64,000 bases of DNA, from contig OMVI01000079.1 in NCBI GenBank assembly GCA_900314455.1, forward strand, positions 1 to 64,000, written 5' to 3'. The DNA comes from an uncultured Prevotella sp. (lineage in GTDB: Bacteria > Bacteroidota > Bacteroidia > Bacteroidales > Bacteroidaceae). Position numbers and translations under genes: made by a program. Shown in pieces: positions 15,881 through 24,782 of this stretch. The notes under the pieces are model-generated. The model worked only from the letters and a program-made list of their open reading frames with translations. It was not told the origin of the DNA and did no database searches. Numbering within the stretch: the stretch's first letter is position 1; every line of letters begins with the position of its first letter.

Positions 15881-17644
15881 ATGAAGAAATTAACTACCTT
15901 TATTCTTGCTGCACTGTGCACATTCACTGCCAATGCGCAAACTACATGGAATTTCTCCGACTGGACTGCGGAGACAATTTCATCTACAAAGACGAAGGAC
16001 GGCTTGACGGTTGCTGCATCGTCTGATGCTACTGTCACCATCGACAAGAGTGCAAAGAAAATCGACAGCTACAGCTTCACACAGCGTATGAAGCTCGGTG
16101 GTTCCGGTAAGTCTGACTCCCGCTACGTCAGTTTCAACGTCAGCGGCAACAGTGAGATTACTGTTTATGCCATCTCGTCGAACAGTACTGACACTCGTAC
16201 TATGAACTTCGCTACCGGAAGCTTCGACAATGTCGTTTCAACGGCTTCTGTTGGTACTTCTATCGCTAAGTACACGTTCAACTATTCCGGTAGTGCTACC
16301 ACAATATATATCTATAGCGCAAAGTCCGGACTGAACCTATACGCTATCATTTCCAGCGCTACAGCTGCCGGGGGTGGCGACCAAGGCGGTGACCAAGGTG
16401 GCGATACCGGCGATGATGACAAAGGTGGTGATACCGGCGGCGATACCGGCGGAAATACTGGCGGTGACCAAGGTGGCAATACCGGTATGTCCGGTCTGAG
16501 CGCATACGATGCCAATAAGCCTCTTGGTTGGGGTTATGAGACGACAGGAAGTGGTGACAAGAACCCGGTTCTCGTTTCCAACGAGTCTGACCTCAACAAG
16601 TATGCAAAGGCTGGTGGCTACACGCTGTACATCGACGGTACAATCAATGTTGACGCTTCGGTTACCATTGGTAGCAATACAACTATCTACGGTCTCCCTG
16701 GTGCAACAATTCAGAACCTGGAGCACCGTACATCCGGCGACGCTGGTATATTCAATATAAAGAACCAGAACATCATAATCCGCAACCTTACGCTGAAGGG
16801 AGCTGGCGCATACGACCGTGACGGAACTGACCCGTTGCATGTTGCAGGCGCTACAAATCTTTGGGTTGACCACTGCGATGTACAGGACGGCATTGACGGT
16901 AACCTCGATATCACGAACGCCGCCGATAAGATTAGCGTCACATGGACACGCTTCCGTTATCTCATCGCTCCTAAGAGTGGCGGCTCTGGTGGTGCCAAGG
17001 ACCACAGAAATACGAACCTCATCGGTGCAAGCGACAACTCGAGTAGCGATAAGGGCAAGCTCCGCACTACTTTCGTAAGCTGCTGGTGGGATGCCGGCTG
17101 CCACGAGCGCAACCCTCGTGTACGCTATGGTAAGGTGCATGTCGCCAACTGCCTCTATGGTGGTGACGACTTCTCATACTGCATCGGCTACGGAGTTTAC
17201 GCCAATATCTATGCCGACCACAACGACTTCCACAGCTCAGCGGCTCAGAAGAAGTATGCTAAGGGCTACGCCAACGGCAAGCCTTACAACTTGATGCTCG
17301 TCGGCAACCTCGGTGTTAAGGACATTAACCTGAAGAGCGGAAGTGAGACTCAGTTCGAGCCGTACAAAGAATACGCTCAGCCGTTCACTCCGTATGATGC
17401 CGACAAGGTTTATGACGCAGTCACCGATGTCAACACTGGTGCTGGTCCTACACTCGATATCAAGTACGGAAGCGCACCTACAACAGCAATCGAAGGTGTT
17501 ACTGACGAGGCTGCAAGCATCGTTTCTACTAAGGTTTACAGCATCTCCGGCGCTCTCCTTTCTGAGCCGCAGCGTGGCCTTAACATCATCGTCAACAAGA
17601 TGAGCGACGGCACCGTCAAGACCCAAAAGGTAATGATTAGATAA
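15881..17644 (+). CDS. Secreted pectate lyase (PL1) with N-terminal beta module and Asp/Gly linker
   Basis: A 587-residue exported enzyme that cleaves polygalacturonan by calcium-dependent beta-elimination. The ATG at 15881 is chosen because it opens a good signal peptide (MKKLTTFILAALCTFTANAQ); an upstream in-frame codon at 15830 adds only non-signal residues. Residues 21-160 form a beta-sandwich-like module (TWNFSDWTAE). An Asp/Gly/Thr-rich linker (about 164-202) follows, then the PL1 parallel beta-helix (about 205-540). That domain shows WVDHCDVQDGIDG (about 328) and the catalytic arginine region NPRVRYGKVHVANC (about 411). The last 35 residues (YSISGALL..RGLNIIV) resemble a short Bacteroidetes C-terminal secretion tail. 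Followed after 18 bp by a second PL1 gene. Confidence 0.92.
   Translation: MKKLTTFILAALCTFTANAQTTWNFSDWTAETISSTKTKDGLTVAASSDATVTIDKSAKKIDSYSFTQRMKLGGSGKSDSRYVSFNVSGNSEITVYAISSNSTDTRTMNFATGSFDNVVSTASVGTSIAKYTFNYSGSATTIYIYSAKSGLNLYAIISSATAAGGGDQGGDQGGDTGDDDKGGDTGGDTGGNTGGDQGGNTGMSGLSAYDANKPLGWGYETTGSGDKNPVLVSNESDLNKYAKAGGYTLYIDGTINVDASVTIGSNTTIYGLPGATIQNLEHRTSGDAGIFNIKNQNIIIRNLTLKGAGAYDRDGTDPLHVAGATNLWVDHCDVQDGIDGNLDITNAADKISVTWTRFRYLIAPKSGGSGGAKDHRNTNLIGASDNSSSDKGKLRTTFVSCWWDAGCHERNPRVRYGKVHVANCLYGGDDFSYCIGYGVYANIYADHNDFHSSAAQKKYAKGYANGKPYNLMLVGNLGVKDINLKSGSETQFEPYKEYAQPFTPYDADKVYDAVTDVNTGAGPTLDIKYGSAPTTAIEGVTDEAASIVSTKVYSISGALLSEPQRGLNIIVNKMSDGTVKTQKVMIR
16371..16485 (+). repeat. In-frame tandem repeats coding the Asp/Gly-rich linker
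   Basis: Near-repeats of 9 to 12 nt code GGDQ, GGDT and GGNT units between the N-terminal module and the lyase domain. The linker carries many acidic residues and no hydrophobic ones. Confidence 0.75.
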
Positions 17645-17662
17645 AGAGTAATTACCAAAAAC

Positions 17663-18985
17663 ATGAAGCACAGCATTCTCCTCGGACTTGCATGTCTTTT
17701 GTTCGCAAACCCGTCAATAGCACAAAACAACGGTCTTTCTCCCTACGATGCCAACAAGCCAATAGGCTGGTGCATGGAAGGAACGGGCACGACAGGCGAC
17801 GCAACCAACAATATTGTTCACGTCCAGACTTACGACGCTCTGAAGTCGGAGCTGCGCCGTGGCACGACCAACAAGACCATTATCATCGACAACGACATCT
17901 ATTTTCCAGAGAAATTGTTCGTTGGCGGAGTCTCAAACATCACCATCTACGGTGTGCCTGGTACAAAGTTGTACAACTATGTACACACTGCCGACCAGGA
18001 TTCGTCAGGCTGTTTCTACGTCAAAGAGAGCAACAACCTCATCTTCCGCAACCTTGACATGCAGGGCGCGGGTGCTTTCGATAACTCTTCAGCCGACTGT
18101 ATGCAACTCGTCACTTGTCAGAACGTGTGGGTAGACCACTGCAACTTCCAGGATGGCGTTGACGGTTGCCTTGACTTGAAGACTGGTACGGACAACGTCT
18201 CTATTACTTGGTGTCGCTTCAGATATCTCATTGAGCCGTGGGCTGATGGTAAAGGCGGAGCCAACGACCACCGTTTCCCGTTGCTTATAGGCTCTGGTGA
18301 CAAGAATACAGAGGACGTAGGCCATCTCAACACGACAATAGCCTATTGTTGGTTCGACGAAGGCTGCATGGAACGTACGCCTCGTGTGCGTAAGGGAAAG
18401 ATACATGTTGTCAACTGTGACTACACCAACGTGGGTGCTCACTACCTCGTTGGGCCTGGTTATCTCGCTAATATTTATGAGGAAAAGTGCGACATGAGCG
18501 CTATCTCTTATACCACCGACTATCCTAAGTGGAAAGATGCGGGCACGTATAAGACTCTGCAATGGAAAAACTATGCTACGGAAAAGAAGTACAAGGGCTT
18601 CAATCTCAAAATGGTAGATTGCGTGAATGCTGTCGACATTGATACTCTTGAAGGCAATGCCAAGCAGTACGACCCTTATACAGATGGTGGAAACAGTGGT
18701 GTGGTAGCTTACGATAAGACCCTCGTTAAGGCTTTCGTGGAGAACGCCGATAATGGTGCCGGTCCTACTCTCGACGCCGACCTTCTCGCTACGCGTGGCA
18801 ATTCAGGACAGCAGGAGCCAACGACGGGCATCAGCAACATCGCCAACAACGGTGCTACCGTTGTCGCTACGTATTATTATTCTGTCTCTGGTGTAAAGTC
18901 CTCTGTCCCTCAGCCCGGATTGAACATCGTCCGTCAGCAAATGAGCGACGGTACGTTAAAAAACTTCAAGTCGTTCGAGCGTTAA
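17663..18985 (+). CDS. Secreted pectate lyase (PL1), second copy
   Basis: A 440-residue exported PL1 lyase. A signal peptide (MKHSILLGLACLLFANPSIAQ) leads almost directly into the catalytic domain beginning LSPYDANKPIGW, the same opening as the lyase domain of the upstream gene (LSAYDANKPLGW). WVDHCNFQDGVDG (about 155) and TPRVRKGKIHVVNC (about 239) carry the calcium-binding and catalytic residues. It has more cysteines than its neighbour and lacks the N-terminal module and linker. The C-terminal tail (YSVSGVKS..PGLNIV, then MSDGTLK) matches the tail of the first lyase, so the pair arose by duplication with later gain or loss of the N-terminal part. Same operon, 18 bp downstream. Confidence 0.92.
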   Translation: MKHSILLGLACLLFANPSIAQNNGLSPYDANKPIGWCMEGTGTTGDATNNIVHVQTYDALKSELRRGTTNKTIIIDNDIYFPEKLFVGGVSNITIYGVPGTKLYNYVHTADQDSSGCFYVKESNNLIFRNLDMQGAGAFDNSSADCMQLVTCQNVWVDHCNFQDGVDGCLDLKTGTDNVSITWCRFRYLIEPWADGKGGANDHRFPLLIGSGDKNTEDVGHLNTTIAYCWFDEGCMERTPRVRKGKIHVVNCDYTNVGAHYLVGPGYLANIYEEKCDMSAISYTTDYPKWKDAGTYKTLQWKNYATEKKYKGFNLKMVDCVNAVDIDTLEGNAKQYDPYTDGGNSGVVAYDKTLVKAFVENADNGAGPTLDADLLATRGNSGQQEPTTGISNIANNGATVVATYYYSVSGVKSSVPQPGLNIVRQQMSDGTLKNFKSFER

Positions 18986-18999
18986 AGGAAGGGTATTTT

Positions 19000-19030
19000 A
19001 AGGGGAGTTATAAGGAGTTAACTCCCCTTT
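19000..19030. terminator. Stem-loop between convergent genes
   Basis: aaggggagtta (19000-19010) pairs with taactcccctt (19019-19029) around an 8-nt loop. It lies 15 bp after the second lyase gene and 33 bp from the stop of the convergent glycosyltransferase gene. The T tract is weak on either strand. Confidence 0.5.
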
Positions 19031-19062
19031 AACTCCTCTTCTCTTCCCTTAAAAACCTCCCC

Positions 19063-19827
19063 TCAAAGACTCCTAATCACGAACCACACATGCATAACGA
19101 CAGTCGTTACGACCCCGTAATGCCTGCACATGACACGGAAGCGCTCACGAAGCGACTCTCTATGGTTCTGTGTTGAATCGCCTCCGTCGAGGAAATTGGC
19201 TACGACAGCATGCACACGGCGGTTGGGAAGTCCGCGCCGTGCGCCTTCCTTCATCACCTTTATGCACCAGTCGACGTCTGCCGAATGACGGAATTGTGTA
19301 TCGTAAGGTATCTGTTGAGCAATGTCCCTGCGTGCGTAGAAAGCCTGATGGCATACCAGCATGCCAAAGCGGAACGACCGCCAGGTAAGCTTCTTTGGCG
19401 GTTTCAGCCTGCGATGATGTTCGAAGTGATACTCAGTATCGACGACATCGGTATCGCCATATATCACAGCAGGTAGCTCTTCACCATCGCCAACGCTTGC
19501 GCAGACTTCGTCAAGGGTGTCGTTTGAAGCAAGCGTATCACCGGCATTGAGAAATAGAACGTAATCGCCCGTTGCACGCTTCAACCCCTTGTTCATTGCG
19601 AAGTAGATACCATTGTCGGGCTCTGAGAGTATTTTCACTTCGTGACCGTTCTCAATTGCGTCGTCGTGACGCTTGTATTCCTCCGCTAGCTTCAATGTTT
19701 CATCCTTCGAAGCACCGTCTATAATCCAGTGCTCGACATCGTTATGGGTCTGCCGCTCTACCGATTGCAGGGTAGGGCGCAATACCTTCTCGGCATTATA
19801 TGTTATTGTAATGATTGTAATCTTCAT
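19063..19827 (-). CDS. Glycosyltransferase family 2
   Basis: A 254-residue GT-A fold enzyme without membrane segments. The N-terminus ITITYNAEKVLRPTLQSV, the nucleotide-sugar region IIDGASKDET and the LFLNAGDTL loop (the DXD-equivalent position) place it in GT2, close to colanic-acid WcaA-like enzymes. The acceptor is unknown. Its start is 33 bp from the stop of the upstream GT4 gene, so the two glycosyltransferases form an operon, probably for a surface polysaccharide or glycoconjugate. Confidence 0.88.
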   Translation of the reverse strand: MKITIITITYNAEKVLRPTLQSVERQTHNDVEHWIIDGASKDETLKLAEEYKRHDDAIENGHEVKILSEPDNGIYFAMNKGLKRATGDYVLFLNAGDTLASNDTLDEVCASVGDGEELPAVIYGDTDVVDTEYHFEHHRRLKPPKKLTWRSFRFGMLVCHQAFYARRDIAQQIPYDTQFRHSADVDWCIKVMKEGARRGLPNRRVHAVVANFLDGGDSTQNHRESLRERFRVMCRHYGVVTTVVMHVWFVIRSL

Positions 19828-19860
19828 GAAATAAAGTCATGCTTCGTTCTTAACTCTTCG

Positions 19861-21135
19861 TTAAATATTGTACCTTTTCTGTGCCAGCGCATCGGTATAC
19901 ACATCGAGATATTGCATTGCGACGGCATGCTCTGAGTAGTTCTTCACCACTTTGGCTACAGAATTATGTGACAAGCGCTCATGGTTGCTGTCGTCAAGAG
20001 CCCATGCAATACCATCAGCGAGGTCGTCCGAGTCGCGGAACTTTGCAACATAGCCCGTCGTCAGATGGTCAATCATTTCCGGAATGCCACCAACGTCGAA
20101 GCCGACACAGGGCACACCGCAAGCCATCGCTTCCATTATGGTGTTCGGCAGATTGTCTTCCAGCGACGGAAGGACGAAAACATCAGCACTGTTGTATACA
20201 TTTACGATTTTATGCTCATCTGAAACGTATCCCAACGGATAAGCCGTTAGCGGCAGTTCGGCAGCGATGTCCTCACTGTGGCCACCGAGTATAGCGACAA
20301 CAGTGTTCTTTGCGATATCGGGATGCTTCTCTACAAGATGGCGGAGGGCATCGACGAAGTATGCCATACCTTTCCGCTCGTCGGTGACGCGTTGCGAAAC
20401 GAAGAGTATAATGTTCTCTCTCAGGGGCAGTCCGAGAGCCCGCCGTGCTTCGTTCTTGTCCCCTTTGGCGAATATATGAGTGTTTATAGGATTCGGAATA
20501 GCAGTTACCTGCTGATGATGGAACAGTCCGCTCTTGACTGCTTGGCGTTGGAGCCACTTGCTGCAAGTAACAAAGTGGATTGTACTGTTGTGAATAATCT
20601 TATGCTTCTTGCGCCAAACCTTTGCCGACAGGTCGTTCTTTCCACCTCCACCTGGCAGCAACCGACAGTTGTGACATGCCGTCTGATAGCTGTTGCAGCC
20701 ACGTGAGTAGTGGCATATAGCTGTTGCAGGCCACAAATCGTGCATCGTCCATACCACAGGTTTGCCCGAATCGAGTATCTTGCGGATACCTTTCAGCGAC
20801 AGCATGCCTTGGTTTACCCACGCCAAGTGAATGATATCAGCCTCCTTGAAGTAGCGTGTGCGAGTTATATCGATACCTGCGTTGGCGATATCAATTTCGA
20901 AAAGGTGCTCACGACGTAAGTGAAGGTGAAAGAAAATGCATAGTCTTTCCCACAAAAAGGCAAACTGCGCTTTCCAGTAATGCCCCACTGGAGCTACTGT
21001 TATCTCGTCGGTCTCCTTATCGCGGACAAGCATCCGCGCCTTAACTCCATTGTTGTTAAGTGCGTTCATCAGACGGATGGAAGCCACGGCGGCACCGCCC
21101 GTCTTTTCAGAGGTGTTCACTATCAGTAATCTCAT
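19861..21135 (-). CDS. Glycosyltransferase family 4 (GT-B)
   Basis: A 424-residue GT-B enzyme. The ATG at 21135 (MRLLIVNTSEKTGGAA) is chosen: a longer frame starting at 21237 would cross the promoter at 21155-21185. The N-terminal acceptor domain has TGGAAVASIRLMNAL. A cysteine-rich segment (SRGCNSYQTACHNC, about residues 145-158) is typical of the WcaC-like subgroup. The C-terminal donor domain has the GT4 motif ending EDNLPNTIMEAMACGVP, with the donor-binding Glu in the E-x7-E pattern. First gene of a two-gene glycosyltransferase operon. Confidence 0.9.
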   Translation of the reverse strand: MRLLIVNTSEKTGGAAVASIRLMNALNNNGVKARMLVRDKETDEITVAPVGHYWKAQFAFLWERLCIFFHLHLRREHLFEIDIANAGIDITRTRYFKEADIIHLAWVNQGMLSLKGIRKILDSGKPVVWTMHDLWPATAICHYSRGCNSYQTACHNCRLLPGGGGKNDLSAKVWRKKHKIIHNSTIHFVTCSKWLQRQAVKSGLFHHQQVTAIPNPINTHIFAKGDKNEARRALGLPLRENIILFVSQRVTDERKGMAYFVDALRHLVEKHPDIAKNTVVAILGGHSEDIAAELPLTAYPLGYVSDEHKIVNVYNSADVFVLPSLEDNLPNTIMEAMACGVPCVGFDVGGIPEMIDHLTTGYVAKFRDSDDLADGIAWALDDSNHERLSHNSVAKVVKNYSEHAVAMQYLDVYTDALAQKRYNI

Positions 21136-21154
21136 CGTCGTTTCTTTTATCTGA

Positions 21155-21185
21155 CAAAGGTAACATAAACCCAAGACAATACAAA
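21155..21185 (-). promoter_or_regulatory. Promoter of the GT4-GT2 operon
   Basis: On the minus strand TTTG (21182-21185), a 19-bp spacer and TAccTTTG (21155-21162). It fixes the start codon of the GT4 gene at 21135 with a short leader of about 13 nt. Confidence 0.7.
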
Positions 21186-21334
21186 ACAAATCCCCTTTTT
21201 TTATTTCCTCCAACTCCCACTTATCACCGCTTATCATCGCCTGTTATCGCTTATCCCAGCCTGTCTCTCCTCTCTTGGTCCGTTGACCTAAATCAAAAAA
21301 TAGCGAAAAAGTGTAAAAAAAACACATTTATCTA

Positions 21335-21365
21335 TTGCATATTAAAAAAATAAGTTGTACCTTTG
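21335..21365 (+). promoter_or_regulatory. Promoter of a non-coding RNA candidate
   Basis: TTG (21335-21337), a 20-bp spacer and TAccTTTG (21358-21365). No protein gene follows on this strand; the next feature is a stem-loop RNA candidate ending in a terminator. Confidence 0.6.
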
Positions 21366-21370
21366 CACCG

Positions 21371-21562
21371 TCAAAAGGTTAATAGATTGTTTAGGTTAGT
21401 AGTAATAGATTTAGGTTTTTAGTTATTTTATTTTAAGGTAGAAGTTTAACGGATCGTATATGGATGACTATGGAAACCGTGAGGTTAACATATGATTTTG
21501 AAGGATTTTTAGTTAAACATAGGCTTAGGCCCTGGGGCTCGTGAGAGTTGCAGGGTTTTTTA
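21371..21562 (+). ncRNA. Structured small RNA candidate, about 190 nt
   Basis: The stretch begins just after a full promoter and ends in a Rho-independent terminator, with no open frame of note. A nested hairpin can be drawn: GTTTAAC (21444-21450) with GTTAAAC (21512-21518), ATATG (21458-21462) with CATAT (21489-21493), and AACC (21475-21478) with GGTT (21483-21486) closing a GTGA tetraloop. A long internally bulged hairpin plus terminator, of 190 nt, would suit a 6S-like RNA or the Bacteroidales-1 class. I cannot confirm either from memory of the consensus. Confidence 0.5.
21530..21562 (+). terminator. Terminator of the small RNA candidate
   Basis: ccctg (21530-21534) pairs with caggg (21551-21555), with an inner ggctc/gagtt helix closing GTGA, followed by a TTTTTTAT tail. 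Confidence 0.75.
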
Positions 21563-21604
21563 TTGTACCTTAATCAAGCGCCTTTCTATCTGCTGAATTA
21601 TCCA

Positions 21605-22117
21605 TTACAGCTTATATATAAGCGCTACGGCATAGGCTGAAATGCCTTCCTGCCTACCGGTGAAGCCAAGTTTCTCGGTGGTGGTAGCCTTTATTGAAAC
21701 CGTATCTGGGTCACAGTCAATCACTTTTGCGAGACATTTCTGCATGTCGGGGATATGCGGATTGAGCTTCGGACGTTCCGCGCACACTGTTGCATCGATG
21801 TTTCCTACACCGTAGCCTTTAGTCTTTATAAGTTCCACTGTTTTCCTTAGGATAATCTTCGAGTCCATGTTGAGCGTCGCCTCGGACGTATCGGGGAAGT
21901 GATAACCGATGTCGCGCATGTTCGCCGCACCAAGAAGAGCATCGCAGATGGCATGTATCAGCACGTCGGCGTCGCTGTGTCCGAGCAGTCCCTTGTCGTT
22001 TTCAATCTCTATTCCGCCAAGTATCAGTTTGCGACCTTCCACAAGTTTGTGAACATCATAGCCCATTCCAACACGGAACGGAACTGTAAATGCATTGTTA
22101 TTTCTTTTTTCTTCCAT
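21605..22117 (-). CDS. ispF: 2-C-methyl-D-erythritol 2,4-cyclodiphosphate synthase
   Basis: A 170-residue MEP-pathway enzyme that cyclises the CDP-ME 2-phosphate intermediate, releasing CMP. The zinc site is visible in GYDVHKL (Asp and His) and the GHSDADVLIHAICDALLG block (second His), and KATTTEKLGFTGRQEG is the conserved C-terminal CDP-binding motif. Slightly longer than usual because of an N-terminal extension of about 12 residues. Last gene of the leftward operon after porU, porV and two membrane proteins; the spacing to the previous stop is 41 bp. Confidence 0.96.
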   Translation of the reverse strand: MEEKRNNNAFTVPFRVGMGYDVHKLVEGRKLILGGIEIENDKGLLGHSDADVLIHAICDALLGAANMRDIGYHFPDTSEATLNMDSKIILRKTVELIKTKGYGVGNIDATVCAERPKLNPHIPDMQKCLAKVIDCDPDTVSIKATTTEKLGFTGRQEGISAYAVALIYKL

Positions 22118-22158
22118 ATCGTTGAATTATTTTCAATTGCCTTGAAAAGGCAAATACG

Positions 22159-23469
22159 TTAAACTTTTATTCTGTCTTGCTGTTCCAATTCCTTCATATT
22201 CCCAACTCTTCCAAATAGTAATTGTGCCAGCATAAGCAGGTAAATGAATTTGGAAGGGACTATAAGTCGACCGTATTCTGCCATTGACCCCAGTACGGCA
22301 ACTATCAGATTGCTTGCTCCCATCATAAGAAACATGGCGCAGCACCAGTCTGTCTGCTTTGTCCTACGGATGGAAATGCACAGCGCACTGAAGTAAACCG
22401 TCAGCAGAAGATACACCCATCCGACCTTCATATTCAGCATATCGAACGGTGTTTTGGGTGAAACATACAGCGTATCGAGAAGATTCTCGTGAGCCGAAAG
22501 ATTCATTCGCCGTGCAATGCTTATAAGTTCAGCCTTCGGATTCTCACCCCGTGAGCCGTCCACCAGCTTCGTTACAGTCGGCATATCCCAATGTTCAAGA
22601 ACCACGTAGTTTGTTTCCTTGAACAAATCGGCGTACGTCAGCTTATTAGGACCGCGTCCTTTCTCCTTGTAACTCTGCTGGATGTAATTTCTCAATTCGA
22701 CATTATCCGTTTTCGCAGGTTCGAGTAAACCGTCCTTCCGCATGTTGAAGAAGTTGTTGTAGAGGCTTACTTTTGAAACAGCAAATACCCCATAGTGCTG
22801 CTTGTAAGCCACCATGTACATCAGAACAGCAGCGGTCGTCACTATAACAGCGCCCAATCCCAAAGCCGTGCGCCGCCAAAGCTGTTTCTTTTGCCATGCC
22901 ATAAGCAGCAAGGCAACGCCTGTCACCGGCAGCAAATAAATGAATGCAGGTCTAAGGAATATAAGAAACATCAGCCAAAAGAAAACTCCGAGAGCATGCC
23001 AGAGTGGCTTCCCGTCATAGAAAGACAAGAAACTGTAGACGAAGAAAATAGAACCGGACACCGCAAGCGACTCCGTCAGCACGTGGCAGTGCCACATTGC
23101 GAATGCCGGTAGTATGGCTATGATGACAGAAAGATAAAATGCCACACGCTCGGAGCCTGTCGCCCTTATCGCTATTTTGTAGAAAAACCACAGTGAAATC
23201 CACGATATTGCGTTCTGCAAGACAACCGCCAGTGTCAGCATGTGTCCCTTTCCTGCAACAAACCGGCAGAAAGCAAGGAACGCAGGATACACCGGTGTGC
23301 GGTCGACATCAGGGAAACCTGCTTCGAAACGCTCCCAAGCATCAATGTATGATGCCGTGTCGTATGACGTGATTGCCCCACCGGCGTCAGCCAACATTGC
23401 AACGGAGCTTACTACAGCAAGCGCGTATAATAATATAATATGTGTACGATGAGGATTACTTGATGGCAT
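22159..23469 (-). CDS. GT-C-like polytopic membrane protein, copy 2
   Basis: A 436-residue membrane protein with about 10-11 predicted helices. The ATG at 23469 is preferred (overlap of 14 bp with the preceding gene) over one at 23511, which would overlap by 56 bp. The first outer loop carries SYDTASYIDAWERF and PDVDRTPVYPAF, an acidic and proline-rich loop like those of GT-C glycosyltransferases that use polyprenyl-phosphate sugars. It is a clear paralogue of the gene just upstream, sharing this loop, the WHxxxLTES segment, an LRPAFxYLLPV segment and a YGRLIVPSKFIYLLMLAQL end. Substrate unknown; glycan or LPS modification is inference. Confidence 0.7.
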   Translation of the reverse strand: MPSSNPHRTHIILLYALAVVSSVAMLADAGGAITSYDTASYIDAWERFEAGFPDVDRTPVYPAFLAFCRFVAGKGHMLTLAVVLQNAISWISLWFFYKIAIRATGSERVAFYLSVIIAILPAFAMWHCHVLTESLAVSGSIFFVYSFLSFYDGKPLWHALGVFFWLMFLIFLRPAFIYLLPVTGVALLLMAWQKKQLWRRTALGLGAVIVTTAAVLMYMVAYKQHYGVFAVSKVSLYNNFFNMRKDGLLEPAKTDNVELRNYIQQSYKEKGRGPNKLTYADLFKETNYVVLEHWDMPTVTKLVDGSRGENPKAELISIARRMNLSAHENLLDTLYVSPKTPFDMLNMKVGWVYLLLTVYFSALCISIRRTKQTDWCCAMFLMMGASNLIVAVLGSMAEYGRLIVPSKFIYLLMLAQLLFGRVGNMKELEQQDRIKV

Positions 23470-24739
23470 TCTCCCCGCGCTTATTGGCAAATATACAGCA
23501 TAGTTGGGCAAGCATCAGAAGATAGATGAACTTCGACGGCACCACAAGACGGCTGAATTCCGTCATCGCTCCTACAACTGCAACGATGATATTGCTTACT
23601 CCCATCATCAGCATCAGAAAGTTCGCCCAGTTCAGCGTGCCCTTCTTGCGATAGTCTGCGTATATAGCTATTATGTAGAACAGCAGAATGAGATATACCC
23701 AACCTAGCGAAACGTTGAATATATCGAAAGGATTATTGCCTCCGGCGTCCAACAACAGCTCCTTGCCGGCATTGTAAGTGTGGCGCAGAACACCAATGAA
23801 TTCATCCCCGATGTGTGCCTTCCGCGACTCGTTCTCAAGTTTCGTGACTGACGGAAGGTCAAAATCATCAATTACAACATTGCTGGTCTCACGTCCGAGA
23901 ACGTCGAAGTTGACCGTGTTTGGTCCACGTCCGTATTTCTTATAGCTGTTTTCAAGGAAAGCGTGAAGCTTCATATTGTCGGTCTTCTCTGGGTCGAGAG
24001 TCCCGTTCTGGCGCATTATGAAGTAGTTGTTGTACGTGCTCACGCGTGTTATTGCGAACACACCGTACTGCTTTTCAAAAGCTTTCATGTACGAAACCAA
24101 TGTCCCGGCAATGATAAAGAGTTCCAATATTCCAACAACAGCCTGCTTGCGAGCGTCTTTCTTCTGCCATATCATGATGATGAAGGCGACGAAAAGCACC
24201 GGAAGAAGATACAGGAACGCTGGCCGGAGGAACAATAGTAAGAACGTCCACACGAACGCCCCGGCTACGCTCCACCATGATTTCCTGTTGTAGATGTTTA
24301 AAAGACAATAAAAGAGGAATATGGAAAACGACACCGACAGAGACTCCGTCAGTATGTAACTGTGCCACATTGTGAACGCCGGGATAACGGCAACGGCAAG
24401 TGAAGACCAGAAAGTAGCCTTCTTGGAGCGTGTCACCCGTGCCGCAATGCGGTAGAAACACCATATCGCAACCCACGAAACAATATTCTGCACGATTATT
24501 GCGAGCAGCTGCATGTGGCTTTCTCCGGCTACGTAACGGCAAATCTGAAGAAATGCAGGGTAGACAGGCGTGCGGTCAATGTCTGGAATTCCGGCTCCGA
24601 AACGGTTCCATGCCACCAGGTACGACTCGCTATCGTATGAGCGTTGTACACCGTAAATGATAATCTGGAGCAGTGAAACAACCACTGCGACTATCATTAC
24701 GACCAGCAATCGGCTTCGTACAATTTTGTTGGCTTTCAT
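23456..24739 (-). CDS. GT-C-like polytopic membrane protein, copy 1
   Basis: A 427-residue membrane protein, paralogous to the next gene downstream. The first helix (VVMIVAVVVSLLQIII) is followed by an outer loop with SYDSESYLVAWNRF and PDIDRTPVYPAF. Further shared blocks are WHSYILTESLSVS, LRPAFLYLLPV and FSRLVVPSKFIYLLMLAQL. It starts 43 bp after the porV stop and overlaps copy 2, so the tandem pair belongs to the porU-porV operon. The GT-C assignment rests on topology and the acidic first loop. It could instead be an uncharacterised flippase-like protein. Confidence 0.7.
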   Translation of the reverse strand: MKANKIVRSRLLVVMIVAVVVSLLQIIIYGVQRSYDSESYLVAWNRFGAGIPDIDRTPVYPAFLQICRYVAGESHMQLLAIIVQNIVSWVAIWCFYRIAARVTRSKKATFWSSLAVAVIPAFTMWHSYILTESLSVSFSIFLFYCLLNIYNRKSWWSVAGAFVWTFLLLFLRPAFLYLLPVLFVAFIIMIWQKKDARKQAVVGILELFIIAGTLVSYMKAFEKQYGVFAITRVSTYNNYFIMRQNGTLDPEKTDNMKLHAFLENSYKKYGRGPNTVNFDVLGRETSNVVIDDFDLPSVTKLENESRKAHIGDEFIGVLRHTYNAGKELLLDAGGNNPFDIFNVSLGWVYLILLFYIIAIYADYRKKGTLNWANFLMLMMGVSNIIVAVVGAMTEFSRLVVPSKFIYLLMLAQLCCIFANKRGENAIK

Positions 24740-24782
24740 AGGATGTCCTTTTGTTTATTAGATGTCGGAGCCGGATGAGGCT

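Noticed and set aside
15640..16026. Rightward 128-residue frame ahead of the first pectate lyase
   Set aside because: It spans the lyase promoter and signal peptide in another frame and resembles nothing.
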